This document shows, one piece after another, positions 16,200-25,012 of a stretch of 64,000 nucleotides of DNA. The position numbers and the translations under genes are program-made. Source of the DNA: Planctomycetota bacterium (GTDB lineage: Bacteria > Planctomycetota > GCA-002687715); NCBI GenBank assembly GCA_009691765.1, contig SIAO01000011.1, positions 1 through 64,000 of the forward strand, given 5' to 3'. The notes beneath the pieces were generated by a model that saw only the letters and a program-made list of their open reading frames with translations, ran no database searches and was not told where the DNA came from. How positions within the stretch are numbered: the stretch's first letter is position 1; each line of letters opens with the position of its first letter.

Positions 16200-18872
16200 A
16201 TGCCCTGCCTCGTGGTTGAGAATGGGAGCCTCCGTGGCCAACGCTTTGAACTCCCACCCGGCACCAAGTTGGTGGTGGGACGTGATGCACAGGCTCAGGT
16301 TCCGCTCGAAGATCAACTCTGCTCAAGACGCCACTTTGAAATCTGCAACGAGAATGGCAAGTTTGTGGTGCGCGATTTGGGCTCCAGCAATGGCACGTAC
16401 GTCAACGAAAAACGCATCACGGAATTGGCTCTGCAACCGGGCGACAGCATTCAAGCTGGCGAAACACGCATGAGCGTCGCACAAGAAAGCAACGAAGCTG
16501 CTGATGCCAGCCGCGGCCTCGTTGGCAAGGTCGTTGGTGGCTACCAGATCATTGAACGCCTCGGACGCGGTGCCATGGGCACGGTCTACAAAGCCAATCA
16601 GATCAGTCTCGACCGCGTAGTTGCACTGAAGATTCTCTCGCCACGGCTCTCCAGCAACCCGCGCGAAGTCACACGCTTCATCAACGAGGCGCGCGCCGCC
16701 GCCAAGCTGAATCACCAAAACATCGTGCACGTTCACGAAACTTCCTCCGATCGTGAGCTTCATTTCTATTCCATGGAGTACATCGAGAACGGCTCGGTGC
16801 AGGATCTCGTCACCAAGGAAGGCAAGCTCGATTCGGAATTGGCTTTGTCCATCATTCTCGATGCTGCACGCGGTCTCGAGTACGCCGAGAAACGCGGCAT
16901 CGTTCACCGCGACATCAAACCCGACAACTTGATGGTGAACGCCGACGGTGTTGTGAAGATTTCCGACATGGGCTTGGCGCGCGACGCCGGCGAGCTCTCT
17001 CGGGCCGCCGAGCAAGGCACCGCTGGTGAAGACGGCATCTTCGGCACGCCGCATTTCATTTCACCAGAGCAAGCACGCGGCGCGGCAGTAGATATTCGTT
17101 CCGACATCTATTCGCTTGGTGCCACGCTGTACCGCTTACTGGCTGGCACCACGCCATTCCAAGGCGCCAACATCCGCGAAATCATTCAGAAACAAATCGA
17201 AGAACTGCCACGCCCCATCCGCGAGACAGTGCCTGAGGTGCCTGCGGCGCTCGATGAACTCACCATGCGCATGTTGAAGAAGGACGCGACGGAGCGTCCT
17301 CAGACGGCGGCGCAGTTGGTGCTGGATTTGGAACAGGTGCAACGGCGCGTCGAAGGTGGTGCGAAAAATCGCGGGGCACTGGTGCTCGCTGGCATCGTGC
17401 TCTTGGGCGGTGCAGCCGCGGGAATCTGGTTCGCATCGCAGCCGCCCGAAACCGATCCAAACACGGTGGTGCCCACGCGCATTGTTGTGCCAGTCGACGA
17501 CTCCGGCACGCGAGCGCGCGAGGCGGAGGCTGCCGCCAAAGTGCGCGCCGCCGAAGCACGTGAACGCCTTGCGGAGTTGCGCATTGAAGACACGCAGCTC
17601 CAAGCAGAAACGCGCACCGCAGAGAAACTCGCCGATTTGAAGGCGCGTTACGAAGCGTTTGCAACGACTTTTGCAAACACCCCTGCGGCGGCCGATGTGG
17701 CCAACCTCGTGGCCACCTTGGATAAAGAGATCGCAACGCGCGCCACGAATGAAATGGCCCGCACCAACGCGATTGCCGAGCAAGAGAAGACAGCGCAAAT
17801 GCGCAAGACGGTGGCCTTGCGCACGGCTGATGAAGCTGTCGCGCTTGGCAAGCATGGCTCTGCGCTCACGGCGCTCGAAGCCGCGGCATTGACACCGGAA
17901 ATTGTGGGTTCGCCGCACGCCGTTGAACTCAAGACGCGTGCGACGGCCATCTTGATTGCGCTGCAATCCGATTGCACGACCCTGTTGCAACAAGCGCGCG
18001 GCAACGCGAATATTGAAGCGGCCGTTTCGATGCTCAGCACACGCGCAACACAACTGCGTGAAGGCTTGGGCAGCACGGAAACATTGCAACCCGTGCACAG
18101 TTTGGCCACCAATCTCGAAACCGAGGCGAATGCGTTGCGTGCGGCTCATGCAGCGAAAGTCGCGACCGATGATGCGCACGACAGCAAGCTGCTGCGCGAA
18201 ACGATGCGCGGCGTCACGCTGCAACTCCACGCAAAGTTCGATCTCACCGCACCGCGTGCACAGTTGGAAGCAGCACGAGCGCAAGGGCGCACCAACGCTA
18301 CGGCCGCCGCAGTCAACGCGATGCTCTCTGACATCGAAGCCTTGGAGAGGTTCAAGCAGGCGATCACAGCAGAACTCGGCATGGGCCTGAAAAATCCGCC
18401 GCTACGCATGCCCTCCGATCGCGATCCCGCGCGCTTGGTCACATGGAATTGGCTCGGCGCTGATGCCACTGGCTTCTCCGCGAAAATCGGCAATAGCGAG
18501 CCGCGCAAGTTCCTCTGGGACGAGTTGAAGCCCGCGGTGCTGTTCGAACAGGTCTTCAAAACGCGCATGCCCGACAGTGCGGCGCTGCGGCGCGACGCTG
18601 CCGTCTTCGCCTTGCGCGCTGGGTTGCCGGATGACGCAGTTGCTTTGTTGTCCGCTGACACGGACACAAGCGCACCTGTCGCCGCACTCAAAGAACGTGC
18701 AGCGCAAGAATGCGAAGCTGTGAAACTCCTCGTTTCCATCCGCGAGCTCGAAAAGCAAGCCAACACCGATCCACGCGCATGGCTGCAACTGCTGCCGCGT
18801 ATTGAGCGGTTCTTGAAATCCTTCGCAGACACCGTCGTTGGCGTCCTCAACACCCGCGGCGATGCCCGCTAA
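16200..18872 (+). CDS. FHA-domain Ser/Thr protein kinase, membrane-anchored
   Basis: An 890-residue signalling kinase. Residues about 1-95 form an FHA phosphothreonine-binding domain (VVGRDAQAQV, CSRRHFEI, LGSSNGTYVN). About 114-380 is a Hanks-type kinase with GRGAMGTVYKA, ALKIL and HRDIKPDN (catalytic D238). DMG replaces DFG (D256), and GTPHFISPEQARG forms the activation segment. A single membrane helix lies near 393-414 (VLAGIVLLGGAAAGIWFA). The remaining ~470 residues are Ala/Glu/Arg-rich helices with likely coiled coils, presumably outside the cytoplasm. I chose the ATG where the FHA domain begins; a TAGGAT box ends seven bases before it. An ATG at 16161 overlapping the yggS stop would add 13 residues. 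Targets are unknown. Confidence 0.92.
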   Translation: MPCLVVENGSLRGQRFELPPGTKLVVGRDAQAQVPLEDQLCSRRHFEICNENGKFVVRDLGSSNGTYVNEKRITELALQPGDSIQAGETRMSVAQESNEAADASRGLVGKVVGGYQIIERLGRGAMGTVYKANQISLDRVVALKILSPRLSSNPREVTRFINEARAAAKLNHQNIVHVHETSSDRELHFYSMEYIENGSVQDLVTKEGKLDSELALSIILDAARGLEYAEKRGIVHRDIKPDNLMVNADGVVKISDMGLARDAGELSRAAEQGTAGEDGIFGTPHFISPEQARGAAVDIRSDIYSLGATLYRLLAGTTPFQGANIREIIQKQIEELPRPIRETVPEVPAALDELTMRMLKKDATERPQTAAQLVLDLEQVQRRVEGGAKNRGALVLAGIVLLGGAAAGIWFASQPPETDPNTVVPTRIVVPVDDSGTRAREAEAAAKVRAAEARERLAELRIEDTQLQAETRTAEKLADLKARYEAFATTFANTPAAADVANLVATLDKEIATRATNEMARTNAIAEQEKTAQMRKTVALRTADEAVALGKHGSALTALEAAALTPEIVGSPHAVELKTRATAILIALQSDCTTLLQQARGNANIEAAVSMLSTRATQLREGLGSTETLQPVHSLATNLETEANALRAAHAAKVATDDAHDSKLLRETMRGVTLQLHAKFDLTAPRAQLEAARAQGRTNATAAAVNAMLSDIEALERFKQAITAELGMGLKNPPLRMPSDRDPARLVTWNWLGADATGFSAKIGNSEPRKFLWDELKPAVLFEQVFKTRMPDSAALRRDAAVFALRAGLPDDAVALLSADTDTSAPVAALKERAAQECEAVKLLVSIRELEKQANTDPRAWLQLLPRIERFLKSFADTVVGVLNTRGDAR

Positions 18873-18944
18873 ACGCACGACTAAGCTCGCCTCGCAGCGT
18901 TGGACAGTGCTTGATGCAGGGGTATTGTGCCCGCGGAGATCAGC

Positions 18945-19784
18945 ATGCAACCGACACAAGACATGATTGCCACTTCTGTTGCCGCCATCCGCGCGAAGGC
19001 GCCCAAGGCCGCGCCAAAAATCGGCATCATCTTTGGCACAGGCTTGTCCTCGCTGCGCAAAGACTTCACCAACACGCTCACCATCCCCTACGCGCAGATT
19101 CCTCATTTTGTGCGCAGCACCGTGGAAAGCCATCCCGGCGAATTGCTCTTCGGCAAGCTCGAAGGGCACAGCGTGGTGGCGATGCGCGGACGCTTTCACG
19201 CCTACGAGGGCTACAGCTTCGACGAAGTCACGTATCCCGTGCGTGTCATGAAAGCGCTCGGCGTCGAGATACTCATTGTGAGCAACGCTTGCGGCCTCAT
19301 GAATCCACAATGGTCGGTGGGTGAAGTGATGCTGATCGAAGACCACATCAACCTCATGGGTGGCAATCCGTTGGTGGGGCGCAACAACGACACTCTCGGC
19401 CCGCGCTTTCCCGACATGTCCGCGCCTTATGACGCAAAGCTAATGGCCTTGGCGTTGCGTGCGGCTGCCGACGAGAAGATCCGTTTGGAAAAAGGCGTGT
19501 ACGTGGCCGTGCTTGGGCCGAACCTCGAAACACGTGCTGAGTACCGCATGTTGCGCGCCATGGGTGCTGACGTCGTGGGCATGAGCACGGTGCCGGAAGT
19601 TGTGGTCGCGATTCACGCAGGGATGCGCGTGCTCGGTTTCTCGGTCATGACCGACGCCTGTTTCCCCGATGCGTTGCAAGCCACCGCACTCTCCGACATT
19701 CTCGCGCGCGCTGCTTCCGCTGAACCAAAAATGAACAGCATTGTGCGCGGCGTACTCCGCCGCCTGAAGGCCGCGAAGCGATGA
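18945..19784 (+). CDS. punA: Purine nucleoside phosphorylase
   Basis: Splits purine nucleosides with phosphate for salvage. The 279-residue product resembles the trimeric PNP/MTAP family. It shows IGIIFGTGLSSL (phosphate site), RGRFHAYEGY, SNACGLMNP, ITDACFPD-like (MTDACFPDAL), GPNLETRAEYR and GADVVGMSTVPEV. The ATG at 18945 is preceded by GGAGATC. Its end overlaps ileS by four bases (ATGA), so the two are probably translationally coupled. Specificity between inosine/guanosine and xanthosine is not resolved. Confidence 0.94.
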   Translation: MQPTQDMIATSVAAIRAKAPKAAPKIGIIFGTGLSSLRKDFTNTLTIPYAQIPHFVRSTVESHPGELLFGKLEGHSVVAMRGRFHAYEGYSFDEVTYPVRVMKALGVEILIVSNACGLMNPQWSVGEVMLIEDHINLMGGNPLVGRNNDTLGPRFPDMSAPYDAKLMALALRAAADEKIRLEKGVYVAVLGPNLETRAEYRMLRAMGADVVGMSTVPEVVVAIHAGMRVLGFSVMTDACFPDALQATALSDILARAASAEPKMNSIVRGVLRRLKAAKR

Positions 19785-22700
19785 GCGAAGTCGTGCAAGA
19801 CTCGAGTTCTGAGAAGGATGCTCCGAACTCCCAGGTACGGCTTGAAGAGGCCGCCTTGCAGCAGTGGCGCGAACTCGACTTGTTCCGCGCTGCGCAGAAG
19901 CGCCGCGCCGACGCACCGCGTTTCACTTTCTACGAAGGCCCGCCAACAGCGAACGGCCGTCCTGGCATTCACCATGTTCTGGCGCGTGCGCTGAAAGATG
20001 TCATCTGCCGTTATCACGATCTCGATGGAAAACTGGTCGAGCGCAAAGCCGGTTGGGACACGCACGGATTGCCCGTGGAAGTTGAAGTTGAAAAGAAGTT
20101 GAAGATCCACGGCAAGCAGGCCATTTGTGATTACGGCATTGAGGGCTTCACGCGGCACTGCATGGATTCGGTGTTTCAATATGTCGGCGAATGGGAGAAG
20201 TTGACGGAGCGCATCGGCTATTGGCTGGATCTGGATTCCCCCTACGTCACCTATCACGAGAACTACGTGGAGTCGGTGTGGTGGTCGCTGAAAGAACTGC
20301 ACAAGAAGGGTCTGCTGTATCAAAGCCACAAGGTGATCTGGTGGTGGCCGCGCGGCGGGACTGCGTTGTCCTCCGCTGAAGTAGGGCTTGGCTACCGCGA
20401 GACGACAGACCCGAGTGTGGTGGCGCGCTTTGTATTGCGTTCACCGAGGGCTGGCGATGCAGCAAGTACTGCTGACATTTTCAGCGCTGCTTCTGGCAAG
20501 CATGTGGCGCTTCTCGCGTGGACAACGACGCCTTGGACATTGCCTTCCAATTGCGGCCTCGCCGTGGGGGCCAAGATCAAATACTCACTCTGCGACCTTG
20601 GCGCCGAGTGCGTCATTGTGGCGAGTTCACTCAAGGACAAACTGCTCGAAGCGCATCCGCACTCGGTACTGCGCGAATTCGATGGCGCTGCCCTCGTGGG
20701 GCTCAACTATGAGCCGCTCTTCAGCTTTGCGCTGCCGGAAGGCGGGCGAGCGCACGAGGTTATCCACGCAGATTTCGTCGACATCTCCACAGGTACCGGC
20801 TGCGTGCATCTCGCGCCAGGGTTTGGTGAAGACGACACTCGTGTTGCGCGCGAAAACGGCATCGGCTTTCTGCAATTGGTGGAGCCCGATGGCACCATGT
20901 CGCCATGCACGGGCCCGTTCGCTGGCCAGCCGATCAAAGAGGCTGACAAAGATATTCTTCGTGATCTGAAAACGCGTGGGCTGGTGTTCTCGAGCGGGCA
21001 AGTCCGCCACGAATATCCCTTTTGCTGGCGCGCGCCGGACGACCCGTTGATCCAATATGCACGTCGTAGTTGGTTCGTGCGCACTACAGCAGCCAAGGAG
21101 CGGCTGCTCGCTCTCAATAGCGCCATTGATTGGCACCCAGAACACATTCGTGACGGGCGCTTCGGCGACTTCCTGCGCAACAATGTGGATTGGGCACTTT
21201 CCCGCGAGCGCTTCTGGGGCACGCCACTGCCGATTTGGGTGAATGATGTCACTGGTGAAGTGGATGTCATCGGTTCGGTGCAAGACATCCTCGATCGAAA
21301 CGCTCACGCGTTCGACGCCTTTGAAGCAGCGCGTGCCGCAGACCCAACGCTGTCCTCACACTTCCGCGTGCACAAACCATGGATTGACGCCATCACATGG
21401 ACGAAGCCGGGCAGCGAAGGTGTTTTTCGGCGCGCGCCTGAAGTCATCGACTGCTGGTACGACAGCGGCGCCATGCCGTTTGCGCAGCGGCATTATCCCT
21501 TCGAGAACCGCGAGCTCTTCGAACAGACATTCCCCGCGGATTACATCTGCGAGGGTCTCGACCAAACCCGCGGCTGGTTCTATTCGATGCTTGCGCTTGG
21601 CACACTGCTCTTCGACAAGGCGCCGTACAAGAGCGTCATTGTGAATGGCCTCGTCAACGACAAGCAAGGTCGCAAGATGAGCAAGTCTGTCGGCAACACG
21701 GTGAACCCGTGGGATGTCATTCCGAAGCACGGCGCCGATCCGTTGCGCTGGTATCTGCTCGCAAGCTCGCCGCCATGGCAATCCAAGTCCTTCGATGCAG
21801 ACGGCATTGCTGAAGTGGAGCGCCGCATCTTCGGCACTCTGTGGCCATGTCTCTCATTCTTCAGGCTGTACGCCGATGTGGATAGCTGGACTCCGGCAAC
21901 ACCTTCGCCTGCGGCACCACTGCGCCCAGCGCTCGATCGCTGGTTGTGTTCGCGTTTGCACTCCGTGACGCGCGACTATCGCGCTGCCATGGATGAGTTC
22001 GACCCGATGAAAGCGACGCGCCTCTTGGGCACGTTCATTACGGACGAGCTTTCTAATTGGTACATCCGCCGCAATCGCGCCCGGTTCTGGAAGTCCAAAG
22101 ATCCCGCCGACAAAAACGCTGCCTATGCCACGCTGCACGAAGCGCTGCGCACAGTGGCTTTCTTGCTTGCGCCCATCGCACCAATGTCAGCGCACCATTT
22201 GCATCGCGAATTGCGCTGCGCCGATGGCCTCGTCAGCGTGCATCTCGGTGACCTACCGCGTTGCGATGCTGCGTGCATCGACACGACGCTCGAACAGCGC
22301 ATGGCCGCAGTGATGACGGTGGTCAGCCTCGGTCGCGCAGCCCGCGAGAGTGCTCGTTTGAAAGTGCGCCAACCCTTGCTGCGCCTCATCGCCTCGGGCC
22401 CGGATGTTGTGGCGCTCCAGGGCTTGAAAGACGAAGACCTCGCTCGCGAAGTGCGCGAGGAGCTGAATGTGAAGGAACTCCTCGTTGCGGAACGCAGCGG
22501 ACCCTATTGCACCATCAATGTGAAACCACACCTGCCTGTGCTAGGGCCGAAACTTGGCAAACGCCTCAGCGCTCTCAAGACGGCCCTCACCCAACTCAGC
22601 GAAGCTCAGGTGGCAGGCCTCGAAGAACGCGGCGAATTGATCCTCGATCTCGGCGACGGCCCAATCACGTTCAACACTGCGGAACTGCTCGTGGAGCGTA

Positions 22701-23047
22701 AAGGTCGCGAAGGTTTTGCAGTCGCGTCCGCTGCTGGATTTATGGCGGCGCTCGACACCACTGTCACTCCTGAACTCGAATGCGAAGGACTTGCGCGCGA
22801 ACTCATCAACCGCATTCAAACGCAGAGAAAAGCGCTTGGGCTCAAAGTGACTACGCGCATTACGCTGTGCATAAGTGGTGATGCGCAGGTGCAGGCCGCT
22901 GTTCGCGAGCACGGGAGCCGCATCGCCGCAGAAACGCTCGCCTTGGATCTCACCTGCGCGGACGAAGCACCGTCGGACGCAGTGCACGTAGACCTCGACG
23001 GCATCACGGCCCACATTGCTGTGCGCGCGACCGGTGACGGTGCATGA
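19781..23047 (+). CDS. ileS: Isoleucyl-tRNA synthetase, GIHH type
   Basis: Charges tRNA-Ile with isoleucine. The 1088-residue class I enzyme has the HIGH-box variant GIHH (62-65, in ANGRPGIHHVLAR). It also shows GWDTHGLPVE, a CP1 editing domain with WTTTPWTLPSN, and KMSKS (632-636). Length and sequence fit the longer IleRS group rather than the ~940-residue E. coli type. No C-terminal zinc ribbon is visible. Two zinc-knuckle sites have lost cysteines: WWWPRGG (187-193) and CWRAPDD (415-421). It overlaps pnp and purN by four bases each. Confidence 0.97.
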   Translation: MSEVVQDSSSEKDAPNSQVRLEEAALQQWRELDLFRAAQKRRADAPRFTFYEGPPTANGRPGIHHVLARALKDVICRYHDLDGKLVERKAGWDTHGLPVEVEVEKKLKIHGKQAICDYGIEGFTRHCMDSVFQYVGEWEKLTERIGYWLDLDSPYVTYHENYVESVWWSLKELHKKGLLYQSHKVIWWWPRGGTALSSAEVGLGYRETTDPSVVARFVLRSPRAGDAASTADIFSAASGKHVALLAWTTTPWTLPSNCGLAVGAKIKYSLCDLGAECVIVASSLKDKLLEAHPHSVLREFDGAALVGLNYEPLFSFALPEGGRAHEVIHADFVDISTGTGCVHLAPGFGEDDTRVARENGIGFLQLVEPDGTMSPCTGPFAGQPIKEADKDILRDLKTRGLVFSSGQVRHEYPFCWRAPDDPLIQYARRSWFVRTTAAKERLLALNSAIDWHPEHIRDGRFGDFLRNNVDWALSRERFWGTPLPIWVNDVTGEVDVIGSVQDILDRNAHAFDAFEAARAADPTLSSHFRVHKPWIDAITWTKPGSEGVFRRAPEVIDCWYDSGAMPFAQRHYPFENRELFEQTFPADYICEGLDQTRGWFYSMLALGTLLFDKAPYKSVIVNGLVNDKQGRKMSKSVGNTVNPWDVIPKHGADPLRWYLLASSPPWQSKSFDADGIAEVERRIFGTLWPCLSFFRLYADVDSWTPATPSPAAPLRPALDRWLCSRLHSVTRDYRAAMDEFDPMKATRLLGTFITDELSNWYIRRNRARFWKSKDPADKNAAYATLHEALRTVAFLLAPIAPMSAHHLHRELRCADGLVSVHLGDLPRCDAACIDTTLEQRMAAVMTVVSLGRAARESARLKVRQPLLRLIASGPDVVALQGLKDEDLAREVREELNVKELLVAERSGPYCTINVKPHLPVLGPKLGKRLSALKTALTQLSEAQVAGLEERGELILDLGDGPITFNTAELLVERKGREGFAVASAAGFMAALDTTVTPELECEGLARELINRIQTQRKALGLKVTTRITLCISGDAQVQAAVREHGSRIAAETLALDLTCADEAPSDAVHVDLDGITAHIAVRATGDGA

Positions 23048-23586
23048 AACGCATCGCGGTGCTGGCGTCTGGCGGCGGCCGCTCTTTCTTGAATCTCATT
23101 CAGTGCCAACAACGCGGCGAACTGCCTTGTGAAATCGCATTGCTGCTAGCCTCCGCTCCAAACATCGGCGCCATCGAACACGCGCAGGCCAACCGCATTC
23201 CGTTTCAAGTCCTCAGGCCGGATCAAATCACAGCCGCGCTCGACGCGGAGCACATCGACCTCGCAGTCCTCGCTGGCTACTTGAAACGTTGGCCCATCCC
23301 AGCGCACTGGGAACGCCGCGCCATCAACATTCATCCTGCATTGCTGCCCGCCTACGGTGGCAAGGGTTTCTACGGCCACCACGTGCACGAAGCCGTCATC
23401 GCCAACCACGAAACCACCAGCGGCTGCACCGTGCATTACGTGAGCGCCGAATACGACTCCGGCTCGATCATCGCCCAAGCACGAGTCACAGTACTCCACG
23501 ACGACACGCCCACCTCCCTCGCCGCTCGCGTCTTCAGCGCCGAGCTCGCGCTCCTCCCTCGCGTCATCACGCAGTTGCTGCACTAA
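23044..23586 (+). CDS. purN: Phosphoribosylglycinamide formyltransferase
   Basis: Third step of purine synthesis, transferring formyl from 10-formyl-THF to GAR. The 180-residue product has the start RIAVLASGGGRSFLNL for GAR phosphate binding, VLAGYLKR, the catalytic NIHPALLP, GGKGFYGHHVHEAV, and the D of YDSGSII. It is slightly shorter than E. coli PurN. The ATGA overlap with ileS implies coupling. Confidence 0.95.
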   Translation: MKRIAVLASGGGRSFLNLIQCQQRGELPCEIALLLASAPNIGAIEHAQANRIPFQVLRPDQITAALDAEHIDLAVLAGYLKRWPIPAHWERRAINIHPALLPAYGGKGFYGHHVHEAVIANHETTSGCTVHYVSAEYDSGSIIAQARVTVLHDDTPTSLAARVFSAELALLPRVITQLLH

Positions 23587-23593
23587 CCGAACC

Positions 23594-25012
23594 TCACGCC
23601 AAGATGTCGTGAATGACGTTGCCGGCGGTGTCGGTGAGACGGAAGTCGCGGCCGGCATGGCGGAAGGTGAGTTTTTCGTGGTCGATGCCGAGGATGTGCA
23701 AAAGAGTGGCGTGGAGGTCGTGCACATGAACCTTGTTTTCGGCAGCGAACCAACCGTAGTCGTCGGTGGCGCCGTAGCTGCAACCAGGCTTTACGCCTCC
23801 GCCAGCCATGAACACCGTGAAGCCATGCGGATTGTGATCGCGCCCGGCGGCCTCGCCCATGGCCCCTTGGCGCGTTGGTGTGCGTCCGAACTCTCCAGCC
23901 CACAGCACCAAAGTGTCGTCAAGCAATCCGTGCGCAGCGAGATCTTTGATCAAACCCGCGATGGGCTTGTCCACCTCAGCGGCATTGGATTCATGCAATC
24001 CCTTGAGTTGCTCGTGCTGATCCCACTTGTAGCTGTGCGTGCATTGAATGAAGCGCACGCCCGCTTCGGCGCTGCGCCGCGCCAAAAGGCACTGCCGTCC
24101 AAACTTCTCCGTCTTCGCTTCATCGACACCATACAGCGCGAGAGTCGCAGCTGATTCGCCGGAAAGATCCGTGAGGTCGGCAGCGGTGCGCTGCATACGA
24201 AACCCAGTTTCCAACGCGGCGATGCGCGCTGCGAGAGCGCCCTCCTCGGGCCGCGTCGCCACATGTTGCGCATTGATGGCTTTCAACGCTTCAAGTTGAA
24301 GCGGTTGAAGTTTTTCATCGCCGCCATCGACGAATGCAATCTTTGCGTCTTGCGCCTTCAACCCTGCGTGGCCAAGTGGAACACCAGCAAACTGCGCTGG
24401 CAAAAATGCATTCGACCAATTCGCGACACCACCATGCCCAAGTGTCGGACAGATCGTGATGAACCCCGGCAAACTCTGATTCTCCGTGCCGAGGCCATAG
24501 GTGATCCACGAACCCATGCTGGGGCGCACAAATGTGTCGGAGCCTGTGTGCAATGCCAACAGCGCTCCACCATGCGCTGGATTCGTTCCATGCAGCGACT
24601 TCACGAAACAAAGCCGATCGGCGACTTGCGCCACTTCCGGGAAGAGCGCACTCACCCAGGCGCCGCTTTGCCCGTGCTGCGCAAACTTCCATGGCGATGC
24701 CATCAGCGTTTCCGTCTTGGCAAAGTTCACTCGCGGACGCTGTCCCGGAAACGGCTTACCGTCGTCGCGTTGCAACAGCGGCTTGTAGTCAAAGGTGTCT
24801 ATCTGACTTGGGCCGCCGTGCATGAATAAGAAGATCACACGCTTCGCTCGTGCCGGAATGCGTTGCGCCAGCGACGCTGGCAACAGACGCTGCTGCTCTT
24901 CATCCAGCAATCCACGCATCGCGATGGCGCCGAACCCGAGTGCAGCGCCTTGCAAAACAGCGCGGCGATGCGGCAGCGAGAGCGCTCCTGTGTTCGAGCG
25001 CTCAGTCCACAT
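23594..25012 (-). CDS. Tat-exported DUF1501 (sulfatase-like) protein
   Basis: A 472-residue protein of the DUF1501 family, typical of planctomycetes and usually paired with PSD1 proteins. A twin-arginine signal lies at 15-35 (HRRAVLQGAALGFGAIA). The family core starts with FLFMHGGPSQIDTFDYKP. Later ECGRTP-like AGEFGRTPTRQG and GRDHNPHGFTVFMAGGGVKPG mark the alkaline-phosphatase-like fold. The ATG at 25012 overlaps the upstream PSD1 gene by 11 bases. The biochemical function of the family is not established. Confidence 0.93.
   Translation of the reverse strand: MWTERSNTGALSLPHRRAVLQGAALGFGAIAMRGLLDEEQQRLLPASLAQRIPARAKRVIFLFMHGGPSQIDTFDYKPLLQRDDGKPFPGQRPRVNFAKTETLMASPWKFAQHGQSGAWVSALFPEVAQVADRLCFVKSLHGTNPAHGGALLALHTGSDTFVRPSMGSWITYGLGTENQSLPGFITICPTLGHGGVANWSNAFLPAQFAGVPLGHAGLKAQDAKIAFVDGGDEKLQPLQLEALKAINAQHVATRPEEGALAARIAALETGFRMQRTAADLTDLSGESAATLALYGVDEAKTEKFGRQCLLARRSAEAGVRFIQCTHSYKWDQHEQLKGLHESNAAEVDKPIAGLIKDLAAHGLLDDTLVLWAGEFGRTPTRQGAMGEAAGRDHNPHGFTVFMAGGGVKPGCSYGATDDYGWFAAENKVHVHDLHATLLHILGIDHEKLTFRHAGRDFRLTDTAGNVIHDILA

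Noticed and set aside
17136..18284. Long open frame antisense to the FHA kinase gene (382 codons)
   Set aside because: No recognisable domain, no ribosome site, and Cys/Arg/His-rich composition typical of the antisense frame of a GC-rich gene.
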